A stretch of DNA of 36,461 nt from Neobacillus novalis NBRC 102450 (lineage in GTDB: Bacteria > Bacillota > Bacilli > Bacillales > Cytobacillaceae), in the NCBI RefSeq assembly GCF_001591805.1, contig NZ_BCVP01000046.1, positions 1-36,461 on the forward strand, given 5' to 3'. Numbering within the stretch: the stretch's first letter is position 1; every line of letters begins with the position of its first letter. Below the pieces are notes generated by a model, which was given only the letters and a program-made list of their open reading frames with translations, had not been told where the DNA came from and did not search any database. Below, piece after piece: positions 21,792-30,774 of this stretch. Both the position numbers and the translations under genes were made by a program.

Positions 21792-22216
21792 CTTATTACC
21801 TCTATTGCTTGCTCAACCGTTTCTACAGTTACATTTGCTTTATTAGAAAGTTCTTTTAACGGATGAATTAACGAGTTCGGCCTTATGATAATAGTAGGTT
21901 TATTCATTGCGATTGCTGTGCTGGTGTCCATTGCAGTATTCCATTGTTTATACTTCTCGCCAAATAAGGCGATAACTATATCTGATTTCTGCATTAATAC
22001 CTGTGTTCTGAAATTGTTTATATCGGAAGCTGCGTCATCCTTATATAGATTTCCGGGCTGTGTTCCCAGAATTTCTTCGCCGATATTGTCTGAACGTTCG
22101 TGGTTTGTTTGCGGTGCGACAAATACTAACGGCAGATTTTTTTCCTTTGCCTTTTTCTCCACTTCGTCTCGCCAATTATCATGAATCTGTCCAGCCAAAT
22201 AAACGGTTAATTCCAT
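21776..22216 (-). CDS. ytoQ: YtoQ-family protein
   Basis: A 146-residue protein matching Bacillus YtoQ along its length: MELTVYLAGQIHDNWRDEVE, then HERSDNIGEEILGTQPGN, DDAASDINNFRTQVLMQKSD, FGEKYKQWNTAMDTSTAIAM and LIHPLKELSNKANVTVETVE. The fold is of the nucleoside 2-deoxyribosyltransferase-like type; activity is not established. The second of two tandem ATGs (22216) has better spacing from GGAGGGG. Confidence 0.92.
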   Translation of the reverse strand: MELTVYLAGQIHDNWRDEVEKKAKEKNLPLVFVAPQTNHERSDNIGEEILGTQPGNLYKDDAASDINNFRTQVLMQKSDIVIALFGEKYKQWNTAMDTSTAIAMNKPTIIIRPNSLIHPLKELSNKANVTVETVEQAIEVISYIFK

Positions 22217-22325
22217 CATAACCCCTCCAATATTTATTTGTTCTATCCCTATACTAATAAATTTTTAAAAGTTTTCAAAGGAATTGTACTTTTACAAACG
22301 GTTAAACTTGGGGACCTCGTCGAAT

Positions 22326-22391
22326 ATGAAAGCCATGATTATTTTTAACGTAATGACGATTTTGATGTTCTTAAGTATAATTCAAATATAA
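22326..22391 (+). other. Possible 21-residue hydrophobic micropeptide
   Basis: A short ORF, MKAMIIFNVMTILMFLSIIQ plus one residue, ends 26 nt before hprK. It could be a membrane micropeptide or chance; the ribosome binding site is poor (GGGGAC about 14 nt upstream). Confidence 0.2.
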
Positions 22392-22416
22392 GGACTATTC
22401 TGGAGGTGAATATAGG

Positions 22417-23352
22417 GTGAAAAAAATAACAGTCGAAAACGTAGTTCGGAGGTTTTCATTGAAAGTAGTGGCCGGTGAAAGTCAACTGCAGAAAATAATA
22501 ACGCAATCACGGGTACATCGTCCGGGCCTGGAATTTGTTGGCCATTTTGATTTTTTTCCGACAGAACGAGTTCAAATTTTAGGAAAAAAGGAAATTACCT
22601 ATTTACATAAATTAAGTCATGAGGAACGGAAAATACGAATCGGAAATATCGTCCATTATCATCCGCCATGTTTTATCGTAACGGCTGGGGAAGAAGGACT
22701 TACCTATTTAACTCACCATTGTGTAGAACAGGGTATCCCCTTGTTAGTAACAAACAAGCCAGAGTCGACTTCAGATTTTATCACAAAATTGGATGCGTAT
22801 TTGGTGAAGGAATTAGCACCTGAAATTGCTGTCCATGGAGTTTGTATGAATGTGTCCGGCATTGGGATCCTACTTCGTGGTCATTCAGGGGTAGGGAAAA
22901 GCGAGACGGCTCATACGTTAATTCGTCGCGGACACCGTCTGGTTGCTGATGATATTGTTGTCCTAAAGAAGCTCAGCCCGCAAACCATTCTTGGTACTCA
23001 TGATGGAAAAACCAAGGAGTTTTTGGCTCTTCGCAGTATTGGGTTGTTGAATGTGGTTCGCTTGTACGGTCGTAAGGCATTTCAAGATGAATCACGTATT
23101 GCGCTAGATATTAATTTGACGAAATGGGAAAAAGATGCCTTGTATAATGATTTGGATCAGGAACTTCAATATATCGAATATATGGGCGTTAAGATTCCCT
23201 CCATGGAAATCCAACTCCAGCCTGGACGCGATGTGGCGGGGTTAATTGAGGCAGCCGCAAATAACTGGTATTTGAAGCAGCAAGGATACAGTGCGGCAGA
23301 AGAGTTCATGAGCAGGATTGAGGCTGATATTACAAGTTCCGGTACGGAATAA
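22417..23352 (+). CDS. hprK: Divergent HPr kinase/phosphorylase paralogue
   Basis: A 311-residue bifunctional-type HPr(Ser) kinase/phosphorylase: His140 in VHGVCM, Walker A GHSGVGKSE (155-163), RGHRLVADD (171-179), and the C-terminal VQLQPGR-type PGRDVAGLIEAAANN. The family signature, LEIRGLGIINV in Bacillus subtilis, reads LALRSIGLLNV here (203-213), with Glu to Ala and Gly to Ser changes. It is next to the fructose PTS operon, not beside lgt as usual for hprK, so it is likely a second copy. It starts with GTG after GGAGGTG. In the family it phosphorylates HPr on Ser46 to drive CcpA repression; changed signature residues may alter the phosphorylase side. Confidence 0.85.
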   Translation: MKKITVENVVRRFSLKVVAGESQLQKIITQSRVHRPGLEFVGHFDFFPTERVQILGKKEITYLHKLSHEERKIRIGNIVHYHPPCFIVTAGEEGLTYLTHHCVEQGIPLLVTNKPESTSDFITKLDAYLVKELAPEIAVHGVCMNVSGIGILLRGHSGVGKSETAHTLIRRGHRLVADDIVVLKKLSPQTILGTHDGKTKEFLALRSIGLLNVVRLYGRKAFQDESRIALDINLTKWEKDALYNDLDQELQYIEYMGVKIPSMEIQLQPGRDVAGLIEAAANNWYLKQQGYSAAEEFMSRIEADITSSGTE

Positions 23353-23421
23353 CGATTAATGAAATTTGCTAGACTTATTAATTTAGAGTTCTCCTATTCT
23401 AACCGTAAGCGGGCTCAAAGT

Positions 23422-23467
23422 AAAAGCCCAATCCCCCACTTTAATCACAGGGAGATTGGGCTTTTTT
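23422..23467. terminator. Bidirectional terminator between hprK and fruA
   Basis: AAAAGCCCAATCCCCC and GGGAGATTGGGCTTTT form a 12-bp-plus stem with A- and T-tracts on both sides, separating convergent hprK and fruA. Confidence 0.9.
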
Positions 23468-23469
23468 AG

Positions 23470-25344
23470 TTAATTCGCGGGTACGGGCTTTTTCAAGATT
23501 CCCATTAATACGGCAGAAACAATCGCTCCAATTACAACTGCCAGCAGATACAGAAACCAATTGCCATCAACGAGGGGAATAACGAATACTCCTCCGTGCG
23601 GGGCACGAAGTCCAATACTAAACATCATCGATAACGCGCCGGTAACTGCTGAACCAGTCATAATGGAAGGGATCACTCGCAGTGGATCCGCTGCAGCAAA
23701 TGGAATCGCTCCTTCTGTGATAAACGATAATCCCATAATATAGTTTACTTTTCCTGCTTCACGATCTTGTTGGCTAAACTTTTTCTTGAATAAGGTAGTT
23801 GCGATGGCAATTCCTAATGGAGGAACCATTCCAGCTGCCATGATTGCGGCCATTGGTTCGTAGACCCCATTTGCTAATAGACCAGTACCAAACACATAAG
23901 CAGCCTTGTTTACAGGGCCACCCATGTCAAAAGCCATCATGAGCCCTAAAATAATTCCTAGTAAAATAGCATTGCCAGTTCCTAGACCTGATAACCACTC
24001 AGAAATGGCTGTATTTAACGCGCCAACTGGCTTATTTATGACAAATAACATAATAAAACCTGTTAATGCAATTCCTAATAAAGGATAGATTAAGATCGTT
24101 TTAATTCCTTCAAGCGAAGATGGCAAACTAGCAAACAACTTTTTCAAGCCAACTACTAAATAACCTGCTAAGAAACCTGCCACAAGTCCACCTAAGAAAC
24201 CTGCTCCGCCGCTTGACGCCATCATCCCTCCGACCATACCTGCAGCGAAACCTGGGCGGTCAGCAATACTCATGGCGATAAATCCTGCTAATACTGGAAC
24301 CATTAATCCGAACGCATTTCCGCCACCAATCGTCATTAGCGCTTCAGCAATCGGATGAAAGCTTGGATCATCGGGATCAAAGGCATTGAAGCCAAACATG
24401 AAACTGATTGCAATTAAGATACCCCCGCCGACAACGAAAGGAAGCATGTTAGAAACACCGCTCATTAAGTGCTTATAAATGGTTGCTCCGATGCCCCTTC
24501 CTGATTGTTGACTTTCTTGACTAGACTTCCCACTTCCACGGTACAAGGGAGCATCTAGCTTTAATGCTCTCTCAATTAATTGCTGTGGTTTGCGGATTCC
24601 ATCTGCAACGGCTGCCTCAATGACATGTTTTCCATTAAAACGGTTCATTTCAACATTCGTATCCGCTGCAACAATCACTGCGACAGCGTTTTCAATTTCT
24701 TCTGCCGTGAGGACATTTTTGGCACCGCCCGACCCGTTTGTCTCAACCTTAATATCAACACCCATTTCTGCTGCTTTTGCTTTTAATGCGTCTGCAGACA
24801 TATACGTATGGGCGATACCCGTTGGACAAGCGGTTACGGCGACAATAAATTGTTTCTTTCCAGCCATTGACTGCTCAACTGGTTGTTCGTCTGTGTCATG
24901 GCGGTCAATGATACCTAGGACATCATTGGCTGATTTAGCTGCTAAAAGCTGGTTACGTACATCTTCCTTCATTAAAATAGAAGAGAGGCGAGCAAGTGCT
25001 TCTAAATGTGTATTGTTTGCTCCTTCTGTAGCTGCAATCATAAAGAAAAGATGAGCAGGTTGACCGTCGAGCGACTCAAAGTTTACGCCGCCGGTCGATC
25101 TCCCAAAAGCAATTGCCGCCTGCTTGACCGCGGTTGTTTTTGCATGGGGAATCGCAATTCCATCTCCAATCCCCGTTGTACTTTGTGCTTCTCTTTTAAA
25201 AATTTCCTTTTTAAAATCGAACCTATTTGTTAGTTTGCCGGCAGTGTCTAATACATGTACTAACTCTTCAATGGCATCAGATTTTTGAACACCTTTTAAT
25301 GAAAGATTAATCGTGTCCTTGGTCAATAGCTCCGTTATTCTCAT
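23470..25344 (-). CDS. fruA: PTS fructose transporter subunit EIIABC
   Basis: A 624-residue fusion: EIIA (1-145; phospho-acceptor His67 in GIAIPHAKT), EIIB (about 165-265; Cys174 in VTACPTGIAH), and EIIC (about 285-624; multi-helix, with GGPVNKAAYVFGTGLL and FITEGAIPFAAADP). It imports fructose and phosphorylates it to fructose-1-phosphate. The second ATG (25344) is preferred, as AAGGAG lies 7 nt upstream; the first is too close. It follows fruK after 15 nt in the fruR-fruK-fruA operon. Confidence 0.95.
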   Translation of the reverse strand: MRITELLTKDTINLSLKGVQKSDAIEELVHVLDTAGKLTNRFDFKKEIFKREAQSTTGIGDGIAIPHAKTTAVKQAAIAFGRSTGGVNFESLDGQPAHLFFMIAATEGANNTHLEALARLSSILMKEDVRNQLLAAKSANDVLGIIDRHDTDEQPVEQSMAGKKQFIVAVTACPTGIAHTYMSADALKAKAAEMGVDIKVETNGSGGAKNVLTAEEIENAVAVIVAADTNVEMNRFNGKHVIEAAVADGIRKPQQLIERALKLDAPLYRGSGKSSQESQQSGRGIGATIYKHLMSGVSNMLPFVVGGGILIAISFMFGFNAFDPDDPSFHPIAEALMTIGGGNAFGLMVPVLAGFIAMSIADRPGFAAGMVGGMMASSGGAGFLGGLVAGFLAGYLVVGLKKLFASLPSSLEGIKTILIYPLLGIALTGFIMLFVINKPVGALNTAISEWLSGLGTGNAILLGIILGLMMAFDMGGPVNKAAYVFGTGLLANGVYEPMAAIMAAGMVPPLGIAIATTLFKKKFSQQDREAGKVNYIMGLSFITEGAIPFAAADPLRVIPSIMTGSAVTGALSMMFSIGLRAPHGGVFVIPLVDGNWFLYLLAVVIGAIVSAVLMGILKKPVPAN

Positions 25345-25359
25345 CTTCATTCTCCTTTT

Positions 25360-26274
25360 TTATGATTGCATTTTAATGGTTACCTGTGGAAGTAGACCTT
25401 CCGCTTTTTCACGGGTACATAAGCCAATGGAAAAAGCAGTAGCACTACCGGCTGCAACACTGAAACGAAAAGCTTCTTCAATCGATTTTGTTCTTGCATA
25501 AGTTGCGATAAATCCAGCTACAAGAGAATCTCCTGCACCGACAGAACTTATCACTTTCCCTTTAGGGACAGTGGCGATTAAGGTGATTTCGTTATTGATG
25601 AGTACGGCACCTTTTTCAGCAAGAGAAACAATCACATTTTGAACACCTTGTTTAATGAGCTCTTTTCCATATGGGATTACCTCTTCACAGGTTGTAATAA
25701 CGGTATTGAATAAGTCTCCAAGCTCATGGTGATTCGGTTTAATCAAAAATGGTTTTAACGGGATCACTTTCCTTAATAAATCCCCCTCGGCATCGACGAC
25801 AAATTTTGTTCCGTTTTCATTGCATATTTTCACAAGCTCTTCATAGGTATAATCGGGCATTGAAGCTGGGATGCTCCCTGCTAATACGAGAATATCTTCA
25901 CTTGTAAGCCTGCGGATTTTACTCTTCAATGCTTCGTAGTTTTCCTTAGTAATGCTGGGTCCTTGTGCGTTTATTTCTGTTTCTGTTTCAGATTTAAGCT
26001 TTACATTTATCCGTGTATCTTCTTTAATTCGGACAAACTCTGCCTGGATATCTAGTGATTTTAAGAATCCTTCAATATAATCGCCGGTAAACCCTCCTAA
26101 AAATCCAAGGGCTTTACTGTCAACGTCCAATCTTTTTAATACCTGGGATACATTAATCCCTTTTCCACCAGGAAACTTAGCTTCATTGTTTGTTCGGTTT
26201 AATTCGCCCAAGGCTACTTGATCAAGTTCTATCATGTAATCAAGAGAAGGGTTTAAAGTTAATGTATAGATCAT
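25360..26274 (-). CDS. fruK: 1-phosphofructokinase
   Basis: A 304-residue PfkB-family sugar kinase: TLTLNPSLDYMIELD at the start, KFPGGKGINVSQVLKRL (the PfkB N-terminal signature), LVLAGSIPASMP, KPNHHELG, and the catalytic VGAGDSLVAGF. It phosphorylates fructose-1-phosphate to fructose-1,6-bisphosphate. The ATG overlaps the fruR stop by 4 nt (ATGA), implying translational coupling. Length and context are standard. Confidence 0.95.
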   Translation of the reverse strand: MIYTLTLNPSLDYMIELDQVALGELNRTNNEAKFPGGKGINVSQVLKRLDVDSKALGFLGGFTGDYIEGFLKSLDIQAEFVRIKEDTRINVKLKSETETEINAQGPSITKENYEALKSKIRRLTSEDILVLAGSIPASMPDYTYEELVKICNENGTKFVVDAEGDLLRKVIPLKPFLIKPNHHELGDLFNTVITTCEEVIPYGKELIKQGVQNVIVSLAEKGAVLINNEITLIATVPKGKVISSVGAGDSLVAGFIATYARTKSIEEAFRFSVAAGSATAFSIGLCTREKAEGLLPQVTIKMQS

Positions 26275-27020
26275 GAGGTCACAACCCTTATCTTTGTTTT
26301 ATTAATAAATTGCTCTTCGATATCAAGGTCAATTTCATTTGTTATGATGGTTGCTAAATGTAAATCAGCTATTTTTGCAAAAGCTATTTCTGAAAACTTT
26401 GTTTCATCCGCTAATACATAAGCTTCTCGTGTTAAAGAAATCGCTTGTTGTTTGATCATTGCTTCTTCTTGATCTGGTGTTGTATAGCCAAATTGGGGGT
26501 GAATTCCATTTACTCCCATAAAGCATTTATCAAAACGATAATGTTCAAGACTTTCTAATGCTCCTCGACCTATCATGGCTTTTGTTGTTGGCTTTGCAAA
26601 TCCACCGACTAAAAAGGTTTTTATATTTTTCTCGAGAAGTTCATTCGCATGCATAAGTCCATTTGTTACAACGACAATGTTAGTTGGAAGAAAAGGAATC
26701 ATTTCAAAAACAGTTGATCCGGCATCTAAATAAATACAATCGCCCGCTTCTACTAAACTCCCGGCATACTGAGCGATCTGCCGTTTTGCTTGAAGGTTTT
26801 TGGAAGATTTCTCTGTCATGCTCGGTTCTTGGAGTTTCCCTTGGAGTCTTGCCGCACCGCCATGAACCCTCTTAAGAAATTTTCCTTGTTCTAACTGAGT
26901 TAAATCACGACGAATGGTTGATTCTGAAGCATTTGTTAAGTCTACGAGTTCCTGAATCTTGACTGAATTCTTTTCTTTTAACGCTTCTAAAATAATTTGA
27001 TGGCGTTCTGACTCTAACAT
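26271..27020 (-). CDS. fruR: DeoR-family regulator of the fructose operon
   Basis: A 249-residue DeoR regulator: N-terminal helix-turn-helix (MLESERHQIILEALKEKNSV, then TNASESTIRRDLTQLEQGKF and RVHGGA) and a C-terminal sugar-phosphate-sensing domain (GDCIYLDAGSTVFEMIPFLP, DKCFMGVNGIH, ADETKF). Fructose-1-phosphate is the usual effector. It is first in the operon with fruK and fruA. A cre-like site lies 12 nt upstream of the ATG and repeated TGATTGA motifs further up. Confidence 0.92.
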   Translation of the reverse strand: MLESERHQIILEALKEKNSVKIQELVDLTNASESTIRRDLTQLEQGKFLKRVHGGAARLQGKLQEPSMTEKSSKNLQAKRQIAQYAGSLVEAGDCIYLDAGSTVFEMIPFLPTNIVVVTNGLMHANELLEKNIKTFLVGGFAKPTTKAMIGRGALESLEHYRFDKCFMGVNGIHPQFGYTTPDQEEAMIKQQAISLTREAYVLADETKFSEIAFAKIADLHLATIITNEIDLDIEEQFINKTKIRVVTS

Positions 27021-27031
27021 AATCCGCCCTC

Positions 27032-27045
27032 CTAAAACGCTTTCA
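27032..27045 (-). promoter_or_regulatory. cre-like CcpA site
   Basis: The minus strand reads TGAAAGCGTTTTAG, matching 12 of 14 positions of TGWAANCGNTNWCA. It sits between promoter region and fruR start, suggesting catabolite repression of fruRKA. Confidence 0.55.
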
Positions 27046-27086
27046 TTTTGTTATTAATATCATCATATGACATTTTATTTAATAAA

Positions 27087-27125
27087 TCAATCAAAATCTT
27101 TCAGTTTCAATCAGATAATCATTCA
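27087..27125 (-). promoter_or_regulatory. Repeated TGATTGA/TGAATGA motifs, FruR operator candidate
   Basis: TCAATCA occurs on the plus strand at 27087 and 27107, exactly 20 bp apart, and TCATTCA at 27119. Such phased repeats upstream of fruR would suit a DeoR-family tetramer. The rest of the gap 27046-27351 has a small GGGGAAC...TCCCC dyad (27200-27223), a TATAAT (27237-27242), and no supported gene. Confidence 0.45.
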
Positions 27126-27351
27126 TTTTATTCCACATATGAGCAAATTCATTCACATCAATAAAATAACTGGTTAGATAAATAACTCAAACATTTAGGA
27201 GGGGAACTTGGGAATACTCCCCTAATTTAATTCACTTATAATATAATTAAAGTATATTGTAGGATTTTTCTGAAAGAGGATGTGAGATGAATGGAAGTGG
27301 CATAATCAAGTTAGCTAGACTTACTTGTTATTAGTAGACTGGGGGGATTCG

Positions 27352-28149
27352 ATGACGCATTTTTTTTCTGATCATCTTGCTAGGAAGGTGAATCTTACGA
27401 CTGTGCCCAAACGCATTATTTCCATTTGTCCTGCCATTACTGAGACACTCTTTGTCCTAGGTCTTGAAAAAGAAATAGTTGGCCGTACAAAATATTGCAC
27501 TTTTCCTAAAGAGATGGTAGAAAACGTCCCAATCGTAGGCGGTACAAAAGAAGTGAATGTGGAAACCATACGTGATTTACAACCTGATCTTATACTGGCT
27601 GAAAAAGAAGAAAACACAAAAGAAATGGTGCTTGCACTTGAAAAAATTGCTCCTGTTTTTGTTATGGAGGTTCAAAGGATAGACGATTCCTACCGGCTGA
27701 TAAAAACACTGGGATTACTGACAAATAGAGAAAAGGAAGCTAGCCTCCTCATCACATCCTGCAAAACATCCTTCCCTGACCCGTTATGTAAGGAAAATCT
27801 AAATGTTGCCTATGTTATCTGGAGAAAACCAAATATGGTGGTTGGCGGAACAACATATATTAATGATGTATTACATACACTTGGTTTCCAAAACCCCTTC
27901 GAAAAGGGAGAATCAAGGTATCCAATGGTTTCAAAAGAGGAGCTTGCAGATGCAAATCCTGATGTACTTTTGCTTGCTTCCGAACCATTTCCATTTCAAG
28001 AAAAACATATTGCAGAATTTCAATCATTTCTACCAAATACAAAAATCTTTTTAGTCGACGGCGAAATGTTTTGGTATGGAGCAAAAATGGTTAAAGCAGG
28101 GGTGTATTTAAAAAAATTAACAAAAGAAATAGAGAAGAGTATTGTGTAG
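27352..28149 (+). CDS. Cytoplasmic helical-backbone metal receptor (BtuF-like)
   Basis: A 265-residue protein of the cobalamin/iron-complex binding family: VPKRIISICPAITETLFVLG, then KEIVGRTKYCTFPKE, VPIVGGTKEVNVETIRDLQP, DLILAEKEENTKE and ANPDVLLLASEPFPF. There is no signal peptide or lipobox and no ABC genes beside it, so it probably stays in the cytoplasm. The ATG at 27352 follows GGGGGGATTCG; a longer frame from 27325 is less likely. The ligand is unknown. A 15-codon ORF with its own ribosome binding site (27287-27334) lies just upstream. Confidence 0.85.
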   Translation: MTHFFSDHLARKVNLTTVPKRIISICPAITETLFVLGLEKEIVGRTKYCTFPKEMVENVPIVGGTKEVNVETIRDLQPDLILAEKEENTKEMVLALEKIAPVFVMEVQRIDDSYRLIKTLGLLTNREKEASLLITSCKTSFPDPLCKENLNVAYVIWRKPNMVVGGTTYINDVLHTLGFQNPFEKGESRYPMVSKEELADANPDVLLLASEPFPFQEKHIAEFQSFLPNTKIFLVDGEMFWYGAKMVKAGVYLKKLTKEIEKSIV

Positions 28150-28236
28150 GGGTTTTAATATAAAGAATTATTTATATAAAATTTAATCATGCTATACTTA
28201 GGGAACTAATAGGGGTTCTGAAAGGAGTTAAATATA

Positions 28237-28428
28237 GTGAAGTATATAAAATCGCAAATGCAACAGCTAATCAGGGATAATAAAGAATTGCATACACGCT
28301 TAAAAGAGTTGAAGGCAGAACATGGCCTTGAAAAAAACAATGCCCTCAAGGCTTTGTACCATTCAGAAGTTGCTGACGGGGGAAAGTACCAGTTAGCTTA
28401 TCAAGCACTTGACCAGCCAAAAAAGTAG
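28237..28428 (+). CDS. Hypothetical small helical protein (63 aa)
   Basis: A 63-residue, charged, helical protein (starting MKYIKSQMQQLIRDNKELHT, with KNNALKALYHSEVADGGKYQ). A GTG start follows AAAGGAG at good spacing, supporting expression. No Cys, no membrane segment, no family recognised. Followed by a palindrome terminator. Confidence 0.65.
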   Translation: MKYIKSQMQQLIRDNKELHTRLKELKAEHGLEKNNALKALYHSEVADGGKYQLAYQALDQPKK

Positions 28429-28465
28429 ACTTACTTAAGACCTTGAGATGAACTCCAAGGAAATA

Positions 28466-28522
28466 GGTGCCTGACCCCCGCTCCGTTAAGGCTTTAACGC
28501 GCTGTGGGTCAGGCACCTTTTT
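28466..28522. terminator. Palindrome family copy 5 (terminator)
   Basis: GGTGCCTGACCCCC...GTGGGTCAGGCACC with inner arm CGTTAAGGCTTTAACG and TTTTT. Between the convergent small gene and the ABC exporter. Confidence 0.85.
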
Positions 28523-28569
28523 GAAGGAATCTATCCCGTTCTATTAATTTAATATCGTTCCCTTTAATG

Positions 28570-30336
28570 CTATACCAATTGGAGTTGATTCAACTCATAA
28601 AACTGTCCTTTTTTAGACATTAATTCATTGTAGGTACCGAATTCTACACAACGCCCATTTTCGATAACAGCGATTTTATCAGCATTGCGAATTGTCGAAA
28701 GGCGGTGGGCTACAATAAACGTGGTCCGGCCCTGACATAAAACGTTTAAAGCTGCTTGGATTTTTTTCTCAGAATGACTATCTAATGCGGAGGTGGCCTC
28801 ATCTAATATAATCACCTTTGGATTCCGAATTAACGCCCTGGCAATCGATACTCTTTGCCGCTGGCCGCCGGAAAGTTTATCCCCGTGTTCTCCAATGCTC
28901 GTATCCACACCATCAGGAAGCTTTTGAATAACATCCAATAAATTGGCGGCTTTTAAAACTCTTTCTAGTTCTTCTTCTTTAACAGAAGGCATCCCATAAG
29001 TAATATTTTGACGGATGCTTCCGGAAAATAGAATCGTTGTCTGGGGGACCACTGCCAAATGATTTCGAAATGACCGTAAATCAATCGAGGTCATATCGTG
29101 TCCGTCTAAAAGAATTTTCCCTTCGGTGGGTTGAATAAACCCAATGATCAAATTTAGGATGGTAGATTTACCTGATCCAGATTCCCCGACAAAAGCAATC
29201 GTTTCTCCTTGTCTAACCTCTAGGGTCAAATTATGGAGAATATTGTTATTGCCGCCGGGATAGTGATAACTAACATGTTGTAAAGTGAAATTTCCATTTA
29301 CTTGTTTGAGTTTTGGTTTGTTTTCGTGATTTTCTACTTCTCCTGCCATTAAAATCTCGCCAATGGATTCGACCGATTCCATGCCTTTCGCAATAGTGGG
29401 GATCAATGTAATCATACTAGAAACGGAGTTTACTACTGTTGTAAAGTACGTTTGATACATTACCACTTCGCCGGGAGTAATCGAACCGCGATAGGCTAAG
29501 ACACCAGTAAAAACTAAACAAATAATCTGAAAAAGTTGAAAACTAGCCCAACTAACCGAACCAAAAAAGGATTGAATAATGTCTAAGTGAAATCCTTTTA
29601 TTAAGATTTGTTGGAATCGGTGATTTAAGCGCCGCTCCTCTTGTTTTTCTAACGCATGAGCCCGTGCAATAGGAACTAATTCAATCATTTCAATCACGTG
29701 GGCGGATGTTTTTTCCATTTCCCGACGAAATTCAGAGTTAGAGGTTTTAATTTTTTTACGGAAAGCGACAATAATCAAAGCGGATATCGGTACCGTTAAC
29801 AGAAAAAATAAAAACACAGTAGGACTGTAATATAAGGTGATTCCTAATGCTACAAGTAGATTGATAAGAATATTTAAACCACTAACAAAAACCTGTGAAG
29901 AGAGTGTCTGAACAGCTTCAACATCTCGCATAATTTTAGATTGAAGGCGTCCTGACTGCATCTCCTTCTGATATGGAATCGAGAGTTCTTGTAACTTTTT
30001 AATAAGAGAGGCCCGCAATCCTGATTCTACAATACGAATAGCATAACTATGCAGTTTCGTATGATAATAGTTCGTTACAATGTTCTGCAGCACTAATATG
30101 AACAGAATAATCGCATTCAGGTAAATGGTACGAATACCATTTTCACTCTGTTTAGTTGCAGCATTGATCACATTCGCAATCGCAATTGGCATGACCCAAG
30201 AAGGGATATGTTTAATCGTAAAAAAGACAGAAGAATAAAATAGTCTTAAGTAATTTCCTTTATATAATCCTACCAGCACCTTAAAGGGGTTTTTTTGATT
30301 TTTGTTATAGATTTGTTGGACAAGTGATTCCTTCAA
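28570..30336 (-). CDS. ABC exporter half-transporter (MsbA/MdlB type)
   Basis: About 588 residues: an N-terminal six-helix exporter domain (about 30-315) and a C-terminal ATPase with Walker A GESGSGKST, Q-loop VVPQTTILFSGSIRQN, signature LSGGQRQRVSIARALI, Walker B VIILDEATSALDS and H-loop VAHRLST. It works as a dimer and exports lipids, peptides or drugs; the substrate is not deducible. Both candidate starts are TTG; the one at 30336 has GGGAG 9 nt upstream, while 30345 directly abuts it. Two cre-like sites upstream suggest carbon-source control. Confidence 0.88.
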   Translation of the reverse strand: MKESLVQQIYNKNQKNPFKVLVGLYKGNYLRLFYSSVFFTIKHIPSWVMPIAIANVINAATKQSENGIRTIYLNAIILFILVLQNIVTNYYHTKLHSYAIRIVESGLRASLIKKLQELSIPYQKEMQSGRLQSKIMRDVEAVQTLSSQVFVSGLNILINLLVALGITLYYSPTVFLFFLLTVPISALIIVAFRKKIKTSNSEFRREMEKTSAHVIEMIELVPIARAHALEKQEERRLNHRFQQILIKGFHLDIIQSFFGSVSWASFQLFQIICLVFTGVLAYRGSITPGEVVMYQTYFTTVVNSVSSMITLIPTIAKGMESVESIGEILMAGEVENHENKPKLKQVNGNFTLQHVSYHYPGGNNNILHNLTLEVRQGETIAFVGESGSGKSTILNLIIGFIQPTEGKILLDGHDMTSIDLRSFRNHLAVVPQTTILFSGSIRQNITYGMPSVKEEELERVLKAANLLDVIQKLPDGVDTSIGEHGDKLSGGQRQRVSIARALIRNPKVIILDEATSALDSHSEKKIQAALNVLCQGRTTFIVAHRLSTIRNADKIAVIENGRCVEFGTYNELMSKKGQFYELNQLQLV

Positions 30337-30389
30337 AGTACTCAACTCCCTATAAAGGTTGGAATGTGTTGATTAATTTCTATGATATA

Positions 30390-30403
30390 TGCAAACGTTA
30401 ACA
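30390..30403. promoter_or_regulatory. cre-like site 1
   Basis: TGCAAACGTTAACA matches 13 of 14 positions of the cre consensus. It overlaps a small dyad TTAACAT-N4-ATGTTAA. Confidence 0.55.
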
Positions 30404-30467
30404 TTTTTATGTTAAATCAAAACAGTTTAAAATGCGGAATTTAATAATCTTTTATTTATATTATTTT

Positions 30468-30481
30468 TGTTAACGCTCACA
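30468..30481. promoter_or_regulatory. cre-like site 2
   Basis: TGTTAACGCTCACA matches 13 of 14 cre positions, 78 bp from site 1. Both are in the divergent gap between the exporter and the hydrolase; the gap otherwise holds AT-rich DNA and palindrome copy 6. Confidence 0.55.
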
Positions 30482-30596
30482 TTTTATAATCTAGCCCTAA
30501 CCCTGTCAATAGTAAACAAAATGCACACGTGAAAAAGGTAGGAACAATAATTCACGCAAAATATGATAATATGATGTTATTATAATCAAAAAAAGC

Positions 30597-30654
30597 GGTG
30601 CCTGACCCCCGTTGCGTTAAAGCTTTAAACACTGGGGGTCAGGCACCTATTTTA
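30597..30654. repeat. Palindrome family copy 6
   Basis: GGTGCCTGACCCCC...GGGGGTCAGGCACC with inner arm GCGTTAAAGCTTTAA. Unlike the other copies it lies between divergent genes, so it is not at a gene end; A- and T-rich flanks are on both sides. Confidence 0.85.
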
Positions 30655-30774
30655 TGTTACTTTTTCATTGATTTATACTAAAATGAACTTAAAAAGCTTT
30701 CTAAGCGGGAAAAGTATTTTTGGCAATGACCAATACATTTTTTACGATTGTTAGCATCAGGAGGACTACTTGGA

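Noticed and set aside
27287..27334. 15-codon leader peptide (MNGSGIIKLARLTCY) before the gene at 27352
   Set aside because: It has a plausible ribosome binding site but no regulatory codon run and no hairpin; it may be chance.
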